A stretch of DNA of 64,000 bases from Scedosporium boydii (lineage: Eukaryota; Ascomycota; Sordariomycetes; Microascales; Microascaceae), in contig NJFT01000035.1 of the NCBI GenBank assembly GCA_002221725.1, forward strand, positions 62,001-126,000. The letters run 5' to 3'. The notes under the pieces were generated by a model. The model saw only the letters and a program-made list of their open reading frames with translations, did no database searches and was not told the origin of the DNA. How positions within the stretch are numbered: the first letter of the stretch is position 1; the number at the start of each line of letters is the position of its first letter. Shown piece after piece: positions 21,203 through 32,854 of this stretch. The translations under genes were made by a program, and so were the position numbers.

Positions 21203-23038
21203 ATGCCTTCGTCGACAACACCTCCCCCGGGAGGATTCTCCCTTTTTCCCAATACGGCTTCCTCTCCTCCCCGACGAACGACTCCTCGTCCTACAGCGGG
21301 TACCAGTCCCATCGATGGACCTTCACGACCCGTCGTCGTCCCCGGCCCTTACGCCAATGTCGGACCCAGTCCCACCCCGCCTCCGAGGCAAGCCAGCCAG
21401 ACTCCGCAGAGCAGAGTTGCCTCACCCGTGAACCGCCCCGTTGGCCCGCCGCAAGTCCCCAACAGGATAGAGAGTGCTTCGCCACCTGTGCAGCAGCCGC
21501 GGCAGCTTGCCGATTCTCCTCCACGCTCGGGAACTGCCTTTTCCCAGGCTCAGACTTTGGTCCGCAGCGCCAGCACCGTCTCACGGAGCTCTATCGCGAA
21601 GAGGCCGTTGGATGATAAGCCGGACTCTCCTGATGAGCCTGCTCTCAGGTCTATTTTCCCGCGATATAACCCCGAAGTGCCATTGAACCAGCAAGACTAC
21701 TTTCCCACTCAGAGGAGCCCTACGCATATCCCCATGGCTGTCATTAGTAGGCCAATGTACTCTCCTGAACCTGTCACTCCCCTTAGCCCGCCGCCGCCGA
21801 TAGATGCGGTTATGGGAAGCCCTCGACCTGGTCAAGCCTCACAGTGGCATCCTACTAGTCATCACCAACCCAGTGGTCCTCCTCCTCTCCCGGACGTATC
21901 AACGACCGAGGACTTAAAGTCGCTATGGAAAGTAGCCAACGGCTGGAAGGCATCTCAATCCGAAGGGCAGGTGTACTGCCTCAAGATGACGATAGACAAA
22001 GATGCGCCGATTTACACGCTCTCATCCGCCACTCAACCATTCTACTACTTCCGGGTCAACCCCACGTCCGCGTCCGCCCTCGTGACGCTGTCGAGGCACG
22101 ACCCAGCCAAGTCTTGCAGAGGCCCACCATCTCCTACCTCGACCACGAAAGCCGGAGGCACGCGGAGCAGCCGACTCAGTCTACCTCTCAGCCCCAAATT
22201 CGCCGATAAGCACTGGCAGGAGGTCCTCAGTACCGGTCTCGAGGAGAGCGCCCGGAGACATCGCCCCAACGACGGCCTCGTCGCGCATCTCGCTCCGACG
22301 CAGGCCGTCAAGATCATGGCGGAGAAGCCCGAAGACGAAAGTGCCGCGTACCTAGCCGAGATGGAATGTGCGCGGCTCGTATGGGATGACGATTCCTCGA
22401 GTCACTATCTCGCTCACCCGGCCCTCGCCACGCCGTTTTGTGTTACGGTTGAGCGGTATGCCGCGTGGAGCAGGGTAGAATATACTCTCGAGCATCACGA
22501 GTCGCCGAACCATCTTGCGAGGTTAACCCGCGACGGCACGGGCGTGGGATATCTCGAAGTTGACACGGCCCTCGCGTCCAAGATCGAGAGCTACTTCATC
22601 CTCGACGTTGCCGTCGCCGCTCTCCTCATCGTCGCGGCTTCAGACACTAGAGTTACCGCCGTCGAGGCATTCGAGCCGCCTCCCGCGCCTCCTGAGATGG
22701 CTCATCTACCGGCACCCAGCCTCGACCGCCTCAGCTTTGCAGCCGGTGGAAGGAATAAGAAACTTTCTAAGAAGACGCCGACGCATGAGTTTGAGATTTA
22801 TGATGTCGAGAGCCAGGAGTCCTTTAGTGCGAAGAACAAGAAGAAGAACAAGAAGGCTAAGCGTGAAGGTCCTAGGATGAGGGATAGCATGCCGTGGCCT
22901 GCGAGGGCGATCGTGACGGTGGGCCTTGCGTTTGGGAAGTGCGTCATTTGGGTGATTACGGGAGTGTTGAAGGTGTTGTTGTGGTTTGTGGTTGGGCTCT
23001 TGAAGTGTACGGGCCTTATTGGGACGACGAAGGGGTGA
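21203..23038 (+). CDS. Conserved fungal membrane protein, 611 aa, function unknown
   Basis: The start is ATG 21203; an upstream in-frame extension to 21173 has no ATG. Residues 1-230 are Pro/Ser-rich and disordered (repeated SPP, PPP, TP sites). A folded domain follows, about 235-520, with LKSLWKVANGWKASQSEGQV at its start, YYFRVNPTSASALVTLSRHD in the middle and ALASKIESYFILDVAVAALL near its end. A Lys-rich stretch (KNKKKNKKAKREG, about 560) precedes one or two hydrophobic C-terminal segments (IVTVGLAFGKCVIWVITGVL, KVLLWFVVGLLKCTGLIG), so it is probably tail-anchored. Relatives in ascomycete genomes are often labelled 'acetylserotonin methyltransferase-like', but I see no S-adenosylmethionine motif, so I do not adopt that name. 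Confidence 0.85.
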   Translation: MPSSTTPPPGGFSLFPNTASSPPRRTTPRPTAGTSPIDGPSRPVVVPGPYANVGPSPTPPPRQASQTPQSRVASPVNRPVGPPQVPNRIESASPPVQQPRQLADSPPRSGTAFSQAQTLVRSASTVSRSSIAKRPLDDKPDSPDEPALRSIFPRYNPEVPLNQQDYFPTQRSPTHIPMAVISRPMYSPEPVTPLSPPPPIDAVMGSPRPGQASQWHPTSHHQPSGPPPLPDVSTTEDLKSLWKVANGWKASQSEGQVYCLKMTIDKDAPIYTLSSATQPFYYFRVNPTSASALVTLSRHDPAKSCRGPPSPTSTTKAGGTRSSRLSLPLSPKFADKHWQEVLSTGLEESARRHRPNDGLVAHLAPTQAVKIMAEKPEDESAAYLAEMECARLVWDDDSSSHYLAHPALATPFCVTVERYAAWSRVEYTLEHHESPNHLARLTRDGTGVGYLEVDTALASKIESYFILDVAVAALLIVAASDTRVTAVEAFEPPPAPPEMAHLPAPSLDRLSFAAGGRNKKLSKKTPTHEFEIYDVESQESFSAKNKKKNKKAKREGPRMRDSMPWPARAIVTVGLAFGKCVIWVITGVLKVLLWFVVGLLKCTGLIGTTKG

Positions 23039-23502
23039 GATGGGATGAAAACGGGGGAACTTTCGTGGCGCTCTTCTTTTTTGGATGTTCATCAGGTGAA
23101 TTGGGGTTATAATGAATGGAGTTCATTTTGTCACTTTTAATAGCAAGTTTTGTATTTTGGAGTTGGCAGGCAGTGTTTTCTCTCGAGGCTGGCTCCCTTC
23201 GGCCCTGGATGGGAAGAATGAAGAGGTTGAGCAAGGATAATGAATGACTGGCAGCATATCATTTCTCTATTCGTTCTTTTCTTTATTAGTATATATCTAG
23301 AACGGTCTCCTTGTATTTACAATTCATGGTGATCTGGAAAACACAGGAAACTTGTTTGGGGGTATCGTAAAACACGTCTTTTATGAGAGAATCTACCTAG
23401 TCGTCAAGTTGTCCTCCTCCCCTGTCCTGGAGGCAGGCGATATCAAACGTCGTAAATATTGGGAATAGTGAAAAAGGCCATTGCTATAATTCTGACCAAC
23501 CC
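23039..23502. other. Convergent 3' region before UTP11
   Basis: 464 bases between converging genes, AT-rich around 23230-23330. No gene or repeat is visible. Confidence 0.6.
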
Positions 23503-24357
23503 TTACTTCTTCCGCTTGCGAACGACAAGCTTCTTCCCTTTCCTCGTATGTCCTCCCGACGTCGCCGTCTTCGCCATCTTAGCCTGCTGTATCTCGAGGT
23601 GATTCTCCGCCCGCCTCAAAACCCTCAGCTTCTTCTCAGCCATCGCCAACTTTCTCTCCAGTTTTTCCAGTTCGCTCTCGTCCTTCGCCTCAATCTCCCC
23701 ACCATCCTCCTCGTCGTCAAGATCTTCGCCCTCATCTTCTCCATCCTCATCGTCCCTCTCGTTCTTCCTCGCATCATCTCCCCCACCGTTCAAAATCTCC
23801 TCCCTCTCCTCCACCCCCTCCACAAAAACAATCTTCCTCCCTCCCTTCTCCCCACCTCCGGCCATGACCACCCTCCTCCTCAACTCTTCCACCTCCTTCC
23901 TCACCACATTCGCCACGGTTCTCACGTACGCGACGTCCTGCGTCTTGAGCAACCGCACCACGTCCACATCCAACGCCTTGTTCCCCCTGTCCCCTTCCAC
24001 TTTGCCCGTGAACCCTTTGCCGCGTACCAGCGCCGATCCGGGACCCTTGCGGGAGTGCATGCCGAAGTAGAATTCATCTTCGTTGCGGTCGGCGGCTTTT
24101 TGGCGGAGGTTTTTGATGTGGGCTTTTTTCTTGTTGTAGTCTTGCGCTCGGAGGGAGTAGTCCTGTCATTTCAAATTCGGTGTTAGGCGTCCGGTTTATT
24201 TTATTTTATTTTTTTATATTGGTAGGCTTCTGGAGAAGAATGGAAGGGAACGACTGACCTTGTGCTTTTCGAGGAGGCCGAGATGGCGGCGTTCGTGGGG
24301 CTGGGCTCGTTCACGATGTGGACGCCGTTGGATGGCGTTGCGCATTGAGGCGGACAT
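23503..24357 (-). CDS. UTP11: U3 snoRNA-associated protein Utp11
   Basis: Two exons, 24357-24259 and 24162-23503, with a 96-bp intron (donor GTCAGT, acceptor GACAG), give 252 aa. The N-terminus, [20 protein letters not shown] then [35 protein letters not shown] and [12 protein letters not shown], is the strongly conserved Utp11 signature; splicing falls inside the KHK/DYSLRA junction. The middle [16 protein letters not shown] is also typical. A Glu/Asp-rich linker precedes a basic C-terminus ([13 protein letters not shown]). Utp11 is a component of the small-subunit processome needed for 18S rRNA maturation in the nucleolus. Length matches the family. Confidence 0.96.
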
Positions 24358-25885
24358 TGTTCCGGAAAGGGCGATAGATACCCGCTGAGTCGTTTTCGTT
24401 TGCTCGAGAGGGTTGAACGGGTTTGGGGGTGATATAATTCGGAGTTGTTGGCTTCGAAGACGGAGGATATGAAGGCTGCAAACAGAGACAGAATTTGGAG
24501 TTGGAAGTTGCTTGAAAATTTAGGCGGTCAGAAGATTTGGAGTTTTCTGCCGGTGCTCTCTTCCAAAATATAATACCCCGCTGGCTTGTGCTTGTTCGAC
24601 CTCAAATTTAGAACTTGGAATCGGAATATTCCGAGAAACGAAGTTTATGCGCCCTTCAGCAGGTTGAAGCTTAATTCATAGCTGACGCGTATACCTAACG
24701 TAGCTTATTCTCTTGTCGACGCGGAAAGGATTCGTGTTTTAAACTTACTTCCGACGACGTTTGATTAGAAGTTAGGGAAAACATCAACGATACTAACGAA
24801 AAAGAAAGAAACAGTCGAGCCCAGATTCGAACCGCCAGTCTCTCTAAACTAGCTCCTTCTATCCGACACTAACCCAGAATATCGCCGAGTACCTCGTGAG
24901 ATCTCAGAGAAAATCCCCAGGCACCTCACAGCCTGTGGCCGTCAATTCACCGGCCCTAAAAACAAGGGTCCCTCCCCATTTGTACCAAGATTCTTTCCGT
25001 CTCCGACATGGTTTGACCTGGACGGTTTCCACGCCGCCGCCTTGCCAACGTCACTATTTTGGAATGGGGGAACCACTGAATGACCAAGGCATCCGTGTCG
25101 TCAATGTTAGAAACCAATCGGCGCTCATAATGTTTTACTGTATGACTATCTCGGGCTTCTTCGATCTTCTGTTTTGGAAAACGGTGAGCATTGGGATCCT
25201 GAATCCACCTCTGCAGTCAGGTATTCAGCTCCCCCAATTATAAGAGCGGCGTACTTCGTACTCTTTCATCAGAATTCAATCTTCGCCATTATTGCTTTCT
25301 CCATTGCCGAAGTCGTACCAACGGGCGGATGCGGATGCGGGGACAAGGATTGTTCGTGCCTTCATTGTTCAAATTTGTGCCATGATTGACACAAGCGGCA
25401 GACCGCATCCTTCCCCCACTCCCGAACAACGAAACGTCAGCCGGGCTCGGGAACCGCTCCGATACGCTCAGTGGTGAAGAACTTCCCAACTCATTGTCGG
25501 CTCATCTCGACACAACGAAGCCCCAGTGAATGTGATGACGAGTATTAAGATTATATATATTCAAGTTGGGAACGTCCCAACACAACGGCCCTCAGCATTT
25601 TCCCAGGTTCCCACTCAAAAAGTTCACAGAAATATTAGACACTGGAATCAGATAGTTCTCTCCAATGCAAACTGCCCCCAAAAAATAACAACACCCTTCA
25701 ACACAGTCCTCTTGTGCTGCCAATATATCCGGCAAGCAAGGGCGTTCTTTTCGAGGAACTGGAAAACAAAACAATGAAAAAGCGCAGACGCCGGAGCCAA
25801 AACTGGCATGATTCATCCTATTCTCTGTGTTTAAATCCCCATCTTCTCCCTTTCTCTTTCTTCCCATATCCTTCCTTACGCTAGC
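24358..25885. other. Intergenic region between UTP11 and the GPI protein
   Basis: 1.5 kb. UTP11's promoter side (24358-24700) is AT-leaning. One TACTTCGTA is at 25252-25260. A B-box-like word near 24815-24832 was checked and rejected as a tRNA gene. No protein gene is convincing. Confidence 0.5.
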
Positions 25886-26613
25886 TTACAAAAGAGCAAA
25901 GCCGGCGAAGAATCCACCAAGCACAACAGCAAGACCATATTGACGACCCAGCTCAATACCACCAAAAGACGCGGCAGCTCCCTTCTGGTCACCGCCGAGG
26001 TTGGTAATGATCTCGTCGGAGGCGGACTTGGTGGCAGAGGCGCTGGCAGAGGTCTCGGAGGCGGTCTTGTTCGGGGGCGCAGGGTCCTGGGCACCGCAGG
26101 GGTTGTCCTCTCGGCAGGCACGGGAGCACTCGTTGTTCTGGCCGCAGGCGGTGACGCACTGGTTTCCGTACTCGGTGCAGGTGAAGTAGGGGAGGGTGAG
26201 GGTGTATTCGGAGATGTTGGGCTGTTGGCCGTTACCGCAGATGCAGCCGTAGGTTAGTTGCTCCTAGAGGGGGTGGGTTAGCCCGTGTTTTTTAAATGCC
26301 AGAGAGTTGCTTTATAGAAGGGGGCGGGCGGGAGTTATTGAACGGCACTTACAGGATCGCAGTCGTTGACGATGGCCGGCCTGGTATCGATCTGCTGGCA
26401 GATGATGGGGCAGGTACGCTTCTCATCGGCACACCATGCCTCTGGTAGACAGAATTCATGTTAGCGTCTCAGCAACGGCTAGGCTTCTTGGTAGCGTAGT
26501 AACTTACTCCTCGTCGAAAGAGGGACAGTGTCGGGTTGGATCACGTAGTCGGCACGGGCAACAGCGACGAAGGCGGCGGCGACGGCCAGGGCCGTAGACT
26601 TGAAGGAAGGCAT
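25886..26613 (-). CDS. GPI-anchored cysteine-rich secreted protein (DUF7707-like)
   Basis: Three exons, 26613-26508, 26441-26353 and 26263-25886 (introns of 66 and 89 bp, donors GTAAGT), give 190 aa. Residues 1-21 form a signal peptide (MPSFKSTALAVAAAFVAVAR, cleavage near ADYVIQP). The mature domain has the pattern WCADEKRTCPIICQQ, CDPEQLTYGCICGNG and CTEYGNQCVTACGQNNEC, with about twelve cysteines that should form disulfides. A Thr/Ser/Ala-rich stalk follows, then a C-terminal hydrophobic segment (LAVVLGGFFAGFALL) suited to GPI attachment. Proteins with this domain are common on the surface of filamentous ascomycetes; some are studied as candidate effectors, but no biochemical role is established from sequence. 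Confidence 0.88.
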
Positions 26614-29600
26614 CTTTGTAATGTTGTGTGTGTGTGTATGTGTAATTACTCGGGGACTCGACAGATCAAGGGGTTCGTAAAAGATTAGGGCCGGGTCTAT
26701 AGGGTTTTATCTATTAGCATGTGTCGAGGGCGGATATGCATGAGCTTAGTCCGACAGCGAGGAACCGCCACAAAGAGGGCCGAATGGAATCACGAGGGTA
26801 CGAGCCGAAGTTGCCATCAACGTCAAGAGCTAGCAAAGGAGGTGTCATGAACGTACGGTAAGGGGGAGAAAAAAATCTCTCGTATCCGGAGGCAACACGG
26901 TGGGTCGAGAGAGAAACGAACGCAAGGCACAAAGCGAAGGACAGCGAACAAAAAAGAAGAACGAAGAGGCCTTGGTACAAGCACAGATATGTTTCCTTAA
27001 AACGAGAGGAGGAAACTTCTTTTCAAGAACGAATGACGATGAAGAGGATTAAAGAGGGGAGGTAGCAGATTAAGACAACAGCACACACAGGAAAACGGAG
27101 AGAGGGAGAAAGGAAAAAGGAAGAACCGGGAAAGTGACGAAGCAGTGGACTTGGAAAAGCAACATCAACTGAGACAAGCCCAGAACCCCGGATTCTGCAA
27201 TTTAACATCAGCAAAATAGGGAGGTCCGGGGGTTGTTTGGTCCTGCAGGCGACATCAGTTCGTGTACGAAGTAATTGCTTGTCCACTCACGATATTGGTC
27301 TGGCGATTTTTGGGTGGTGGTACCCCTAATTCCTGAGAGGCGAGGTACCTTCGGGGTACAATCAGCAGACCATACAAAGCTTCGTACGAAGTACATACAG
27401 CGGAGCTTCTGGGAGCTGGCTGCAGAATCAAATCCCTGCTCGTAACAGGCCAGATCCAAGCTCGTACCTGAAGTTAGCGGGTTTTGCACGGAGCTAGCAC
27501 AGAGATAGTGCAAGGCAGCTCAAGCCAGGCCAGCCACAGCCTTGGCCACCAGAGAAGGAGGAGATCAATTTGATCATGACAATGGATCGGAACGGACTTG
27601 GAACTGACGCCACCGGGCCGCGAGATTCATTTCACAATGCAGTCGACTTCATGTGTCTTGTCTAATATTAGTAAGAACATAGCGCCTTTAGAATTCTGAC
27701 ATATGCATTTCAGCTTCGCGCCTGCCGCCCTTTGGGCACCGATATTGATCAATTGCAACATGTATGTACTTTGGAGCTGGTTAGTAAACTTAAATTCTGT
27801 CAACGTTCCATCGCCAGGCCAGGACATAGCCAAGCACGAAGTACACTACTTTAGTGTATAACGCTGGTCATTGGTGGATGGGGTTTTCTGCACAACGTTC
27901 GTATGCACCAGTCTACCTCAGTACCAGACGCGTTTGCAACCTTCTCTTCTTCGGGGCTCCTTGTATCTTTGCAGTGTTCTGAGTCAACAGTACATAAACA
28001 CACAGGCATTTGACTGAGCAGAAGGTTATTGTTCCTTCAATTATTGATCAACGATGCAATGCTCGTCCTTCCCTCCGACGCTCGACGCTCGACGCTCGAC
28101 GCTCGACGCTCGACACTCAACGCTCGGGCTTTCCAGGAAGCCGGACTACCTCGGCACACCCCGAATGCTGTCTCCTACTGACCTGTGGTCATTGCTCAAG
28201 CAGATGTGAACGATCATCCATTTTGAAAGATCCAAACGACTTCGTACTCGGCAGCAACGAACGGGAGAACATTTGAAGGGTACGAAGGAACTACAAAGTA
28301 AGTCTTTGAATTTAGGCCCTTCAGGCCAAGACTTCAACGGTCGAATGTGCATCCACCGCAACCATATCTACACATATGCACCTGCACTAGTGCAGCGTAC
28401 TCCGTACACAGTGATCCACATCGCCAACCAGGTACAAACGATTAAGATGCAGTGCTAAATTGAGGCAAATTTGCTTGACAGGTCGGTGGCTGCTCTTTAG
28501 AATTGACCCAACACGAAGTACATAGTGTACGGAGTAATAGTGTACTCCACCCTCTGGAAAAATCCCATCCGTGGATGATCAGACCATTCTTCTGTGCTGG
28601 TCCAGCCAAAATAGTGAATGAGATGTGAGATTTCCGAACGTCGCGCGATGAGCAACGAAAAGAAAGAAAAAAAAAATGTTGATAAAAGGCCTCGTCAGGC
28701 AATTGGTGTCTTGGAGTGCATTTCCGTTTCATGTTCTTCCGAAATGGACGCGTTATCGCACCGGAATGTCTCTCAACCAGATGACAAGACATGCGAGAGA
28801 AGAGTGAACCCGTTTTAGCGTCTTCGAGTTGTTCCTGTCCGTGTCCATCCTTAGCGGAGCCCGACCAGGCTGTCGATCAATGTTTCTTTCTCCGGCTCTT
28901 CCACGTCGTCCCCGTTTGCAGCAGTCAAATGGGTCAACGTGTGTATCGGCGCTTCACGTTCCCCTTGGGTTCCATTGACCCCTTCGTTGATACAACGGCA
29001 CACTCACGTCACACCCACACAGAGGCTACTTCGTGCTCGCGCTCGCAGGTCGGGTCTGGTCCTGGCTTGCTAGCAACAGTGGCTCCCAGAAGCTCAATAC
29101 GAGCCTACCACCTGTGTACTTTAGATATTGTAGTATTGATTGCTCAAACCTCCTCCCCTCACCACCCTCACGATTCGTATTTCTCTCTCCTCCCAATATC
29201 GAGCAGTCTGCAGATGACTGCTCACGCAGCAGTTAATGCACCTTGATATATCAACCCAGCCGAACAAGCACAAAAATTCTCCGCTGATTGGCGATGCCAA
29301 GAATGAGGGTCCCGACGTCAAGTCCTGTGCATCCAGCCGAAATCAACAACTAATGAGTTTACGAAGTAAAAAAACTGCCAGTCCGGAAAATCATCATGGC
29401 TTCCTTCTTGTCCATTGGAAGGAAGAGGACCCTAAAACCCCCCAAATGAGAATCCGAGCCCTGATAAACAGGGGACAATGAAACGATCAAATGTGTGCAT
29501 CCCGGCCGTCCCTGCGAAGCAACACCCCACCACCAAGGAAGAGATTCTCGTGTTCGTTGATCGGCAATGGTTCCCTGTAGATCCCCAAGACACTACCCAA

Positions 29601-30394
29601 TCGCCACAAGCCCGGCTCTGTCCTAACACTTGATGTTCCTGTTCATGTTGCCGCTATCCGGTGCCACCGCTGGCGGCTTTGTAGGCTTTCCCCAACGACG
29701 CTCCGAAGCTCCACAAGGCCCACTCTTAAAACGGTCGACCGCGTACTTTCGTAAGCTTGTTCGGGATGACGATCAAGATCAGGAAGAAGCCTTACACTCT
29801 TACTCCGTAGTTGCCCTCATCAACGTCAGTGCGGCTGATGGTAAAGCGGATAAACCACGATCGAGCCATATCTTGCCTTGCTCACAATTCTTCCCATTGT
29901 TCACCGGTGCCCTGCAAATCATGTCATAGCTCAGGCGGCGCTTCGTCATCAGCATTCCCGTCTATTTTTTTTATATTTTTATTTTTATTGTTATTTTTTT
30001 TTTTCTAGAGCATATGCAGAATGGTGTTCTAGAATCACGTCGAGAACGAAGCGTTCCTTCCGTTAGGTCCAAATACAGTATTCCTGTCTGGCAATGAAGG
30101 AGGAAGGAGCAGTCTCGACGGAACACTGAAGGAAGGAGAGCAGGGCATCTCATGCCTTGTCCAGGCATACTTCGTACACTACTACATCTTACGTCTGAGA
30201 ATCAAGGAAGTCGATATAAGCCCTCGTCTTTTACATTGAAGAGTCACATTCTTCGCTTGCACCCAGCCATCTGCACAGATTATTATATTAACGTTATGGT
30301 TGGCTTCGGAAAGATACAGGTATAAAACAAGTCTCGTCGACATCAACTGTTCAGAAGAACACTCCTTCGTCCATCGTCACCCTCCTTTGAATGC
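26614..30394. other. 3.8 kb gene-poor region
   Basis: No gene recognised on either strand. A (GT)n-like run lies at 26624-26642, next to the promoter of the GPI protein. The region carries a dense set of the intergenic words TACGAAGTA (27265, 27385, 29360, 30168) and TACGGAGTA (28398, 28528, 29801), a 7-bp minisatellite (28076-28117) and poly-T/AT (29962-30004). The 27385 copy sits in a 12-bp palindrome, CTTCGTACGAAG. Confidence 0.5.
28076..28117 (+). repeat. 7-bp minisatellite, CGACGCT x 6
   Basis: Four perfect CGACGCT units (28076-28103) are followed by CGACACT and CAACGCT. The last two differ from the unit by single G-to-A changes. No gene overlaps it. Confidence 0.9.
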
Positions 30395-31930
30395 TCACAT
30401 ATGCAACGCTCCCAGGGTGACAGCAAAGAGAGCAACCGCCAACCAAACTTGGGAAGAAAGTGAAGCTGCCGACCCATACGGAGCCGTCTGGTTTTGGCAA
30501 CTATAGTAATCTGTGATTCCTCCCTTCTTGGTGCGCACCTCATCGAAAACCGTACAGTTAAACTCCAGGTTCTTCGAGACGATATCCACCGTCCCTATCT
30601 TAGGCCCTTTCCTATCTTCGGACCATCTGTCGAGGAGGCCATCGCTGTGACGTTGAGGAAGGATGATTAGCAACAAATCCTTTTTCCCCCTCTTTCTTCC
30701 TTCTTTTTTTTCCCATTCAAAACGACCAAGGAGGAAAGTTTCCACACCTTTGGGGGGAGGGTCGAGATGCGATGTATGAAGTGGAACTCACAAGAAGTTG
30801 GCGTCGATATCAGCAGAGATGTTCATCTTTTTAATTTCAACGTACGGCCAAGTCCACACGTCTCCTGTCCCTTCTCTGTCCTCCTTTTCCGCGCATTTCT
30901 CTCTCAGCGTGGAAACCGGGTCAGGACCTGTGGATATTGCGCTGAGCTTGAGCAATGGATTATTGGTGATGATGATTTCCGTGAACTCGGCCCGGGTGTC
31001 TCTTCGCGTCGGCCACAGCGATTTGAGTTGGGGATTGTTTTGAACCACAAACTTCTTCAAGTTATAGCGCTCGAAGCGCAAGTGCTCGATCGGATTGCCC
31101 GTGACGATGAACACGCCCACGGCCGGCCAACCGCATGGCTCTATCGCGCGGACCCCGGTCACGTTGAGGAAGTTGATCTCGCCCTGAGGAAGCCACCCAA
31201 TGGTTCCGTTCATGTATAAGGTCAAGTTTCCATTCCCTTCGATAAGGATCTCGTCTGCTTTGAGCACGTCAAGCGTCATCTCGTGGAGGTTTGGAAGATT
31301 CGAGACCAAAACTTTGCCCATCACCGAGCCGTGGAAAAAGCTGTTGAGGCTGCGAAACCCCGAGTCGGTGATTTGCACCGCCGCGGCCGCACTCGATAAC
31401 AGATTTCGGATGCCGCCACCACTGACGGGAAAAGTCTCGAGCTTCGGAACCCCTTGGACCGTGAAAGTAGCTCCTATTTCGGCGAGCGCTCCGAAGTCTG
31501 TCTCCACAAGTTCAGGCACGTAGGCAATGCGAAAGCCATCTGCGACTTTCTCCAACTTGGGGAACCTTATCGACCGGAGTGTCTCTTGGTAGGAAACCGA
31601 AAAGTCGGACCCTATTAGGTTGAGGGACGGGGAGGATATGCTGGTGAGATTGTTGTTCTCGCTAGGCATGGTCCTAAACTGACCGCCGATGGCGTTCAAC
31701 CCGTCGATTATTATGTCGCCCTCTGCCTTGCTTGATATATAGACGGTACCTTGGAAGTAAGAACATGAGGAAAGGGTGGTGGCGTCCTCTTGCGTCGTTA
31801 TCGTAAAAAATGCGCCATTGCAGTCGACTTGGGCCTGTGCAGGGTGAACTGCTTGTGTTAGGAAGGCAACAGGCAGGAGTATCGACGTGGCGACCTGCCG
31901 GAGGGAAGCTATATAGTTTGACTTTGCCAT
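30395..31930 (-). CDS. GPI-anchored Ecm33/Sps2-like cell wall protein
   Basis: Two exons, 31930-30792 and 30644-30395, with a 147-bp GTGAGT..CACAG intron, give 462 aa. Without splicing the frame would stop at 30788 and lose the GPI signal. A signal peptide occupies about residues 1-34 (LLPVAFLTQAVHPAQAQ). The body is a receptor L-domain-like leucine-rich fold with recurring strands such as LTSISSPSLNLIG, LRSIRFPKLEKVADGF and VTGNPIEHLRFERYNLKKF, and several NxT/S glycosylation sites. The C-terminus, SLSSQVWLAVALFAVTLGAL, is a GPI addition signal. Ecm33-type proteins contribute to cell wall integrity; this copy is a diverged paralogue type rather than the main Ecm33. Splice positions are well supported by the conserved NFFDGLLDRW junction. 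Confidence 0.87.
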
Positions 31931-32854
31931 GTCGATGCGTTTCCTGTTACCGATTTCTCGATTCTGAGAGCATCCAAAGGCAAGGCTATTTCAAAATAAC
32001 TTCCTTCCCAGGCACCATCGCCTTGGTTATATATACAAGGATCATCGACCCATTGTCTGGAACCAACACACATTAACCCGCCTCCTCCCCATTCGCCGAG
32101 AATACCCTCAAGGGTCATTTAAAGATCTACGGCACGGCAGGCTCTCGGTTACGGGTGAAGTGTGAAATTGCATGAGGACCTCAAAATAAGAGAAAAGAAG
32201 GCTTCGACCTAACTCATTTGACTGGCTATATGCCTCTTTTAGGGATGAGAGCAATAGGTCTCGACAAAATAATATGTTGGGCCTCAAGTGGAAGATGTTC
32301 GAGGTCCATGACCCCTTTCCGAACCGTATCCCACGTTACATCTTTTTTCTTACTCTGCTTCGGTTGTAAATGGACTCTGTCTCTACTACCCGCGTAAGTC
32401 CTGTAAAACAAAAGCTATAGCCAGCGATTGGGAGCAGAGGGAGACCCGTTCATCCATACTTTGCCTTTCACAGGAGTGAGACCAACTTGGCGCGTCTGGG
32501 AGTGGAGGCCAATGATCCGGCTTGGCACTCTATCCATCACCTTGTACTACCCGAGATGCTGCTAGGGTCGAGGACGTCGCATGAAAAAAAGATAATTACT
32601 TCAAAAGAAAAAGTGTAAAGGGGATATCATTCAATCATTCTTGGTTACAAGTGTGCTCTCCCATTTCCTCACCGGCTTTCCCATCGCGTCTTATTCCCAG
32701 CAATCTTTAACGGGATGAAAGACGACGCATAAACATTTCCTTTCCATCCAGATATTCAAAGGATGCTTGGGCGGTGTTGAACAACCTAAGCAATCCACCA
32801 AGAAAAACAACTTGAACACTCAGCCTATTATAGTCTCTCTCTCAAAAACCACCC
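31931..32854. other. Spacer between the Ecm33-like gene and BTA1
   Basis: 924 bases with the promoter of the Ecm33-like gene and the 3' region of BTA1. No gene, motif cluster or repeat is visible. Confidence 0.55.

Noticed and set aside
24811..24871. tRNA-like B box (GGTTCGAATCT) on the minus strand
   Set aside because: The T stem does not pair and the anticodon loop would have eight bases; no acceptor stem forms.
30395..30745. Separate 116-codon gene on the minus strand
   Set aside because: Its second half is the last exon of the Ecm33-like gene; the first half is intron sequence.
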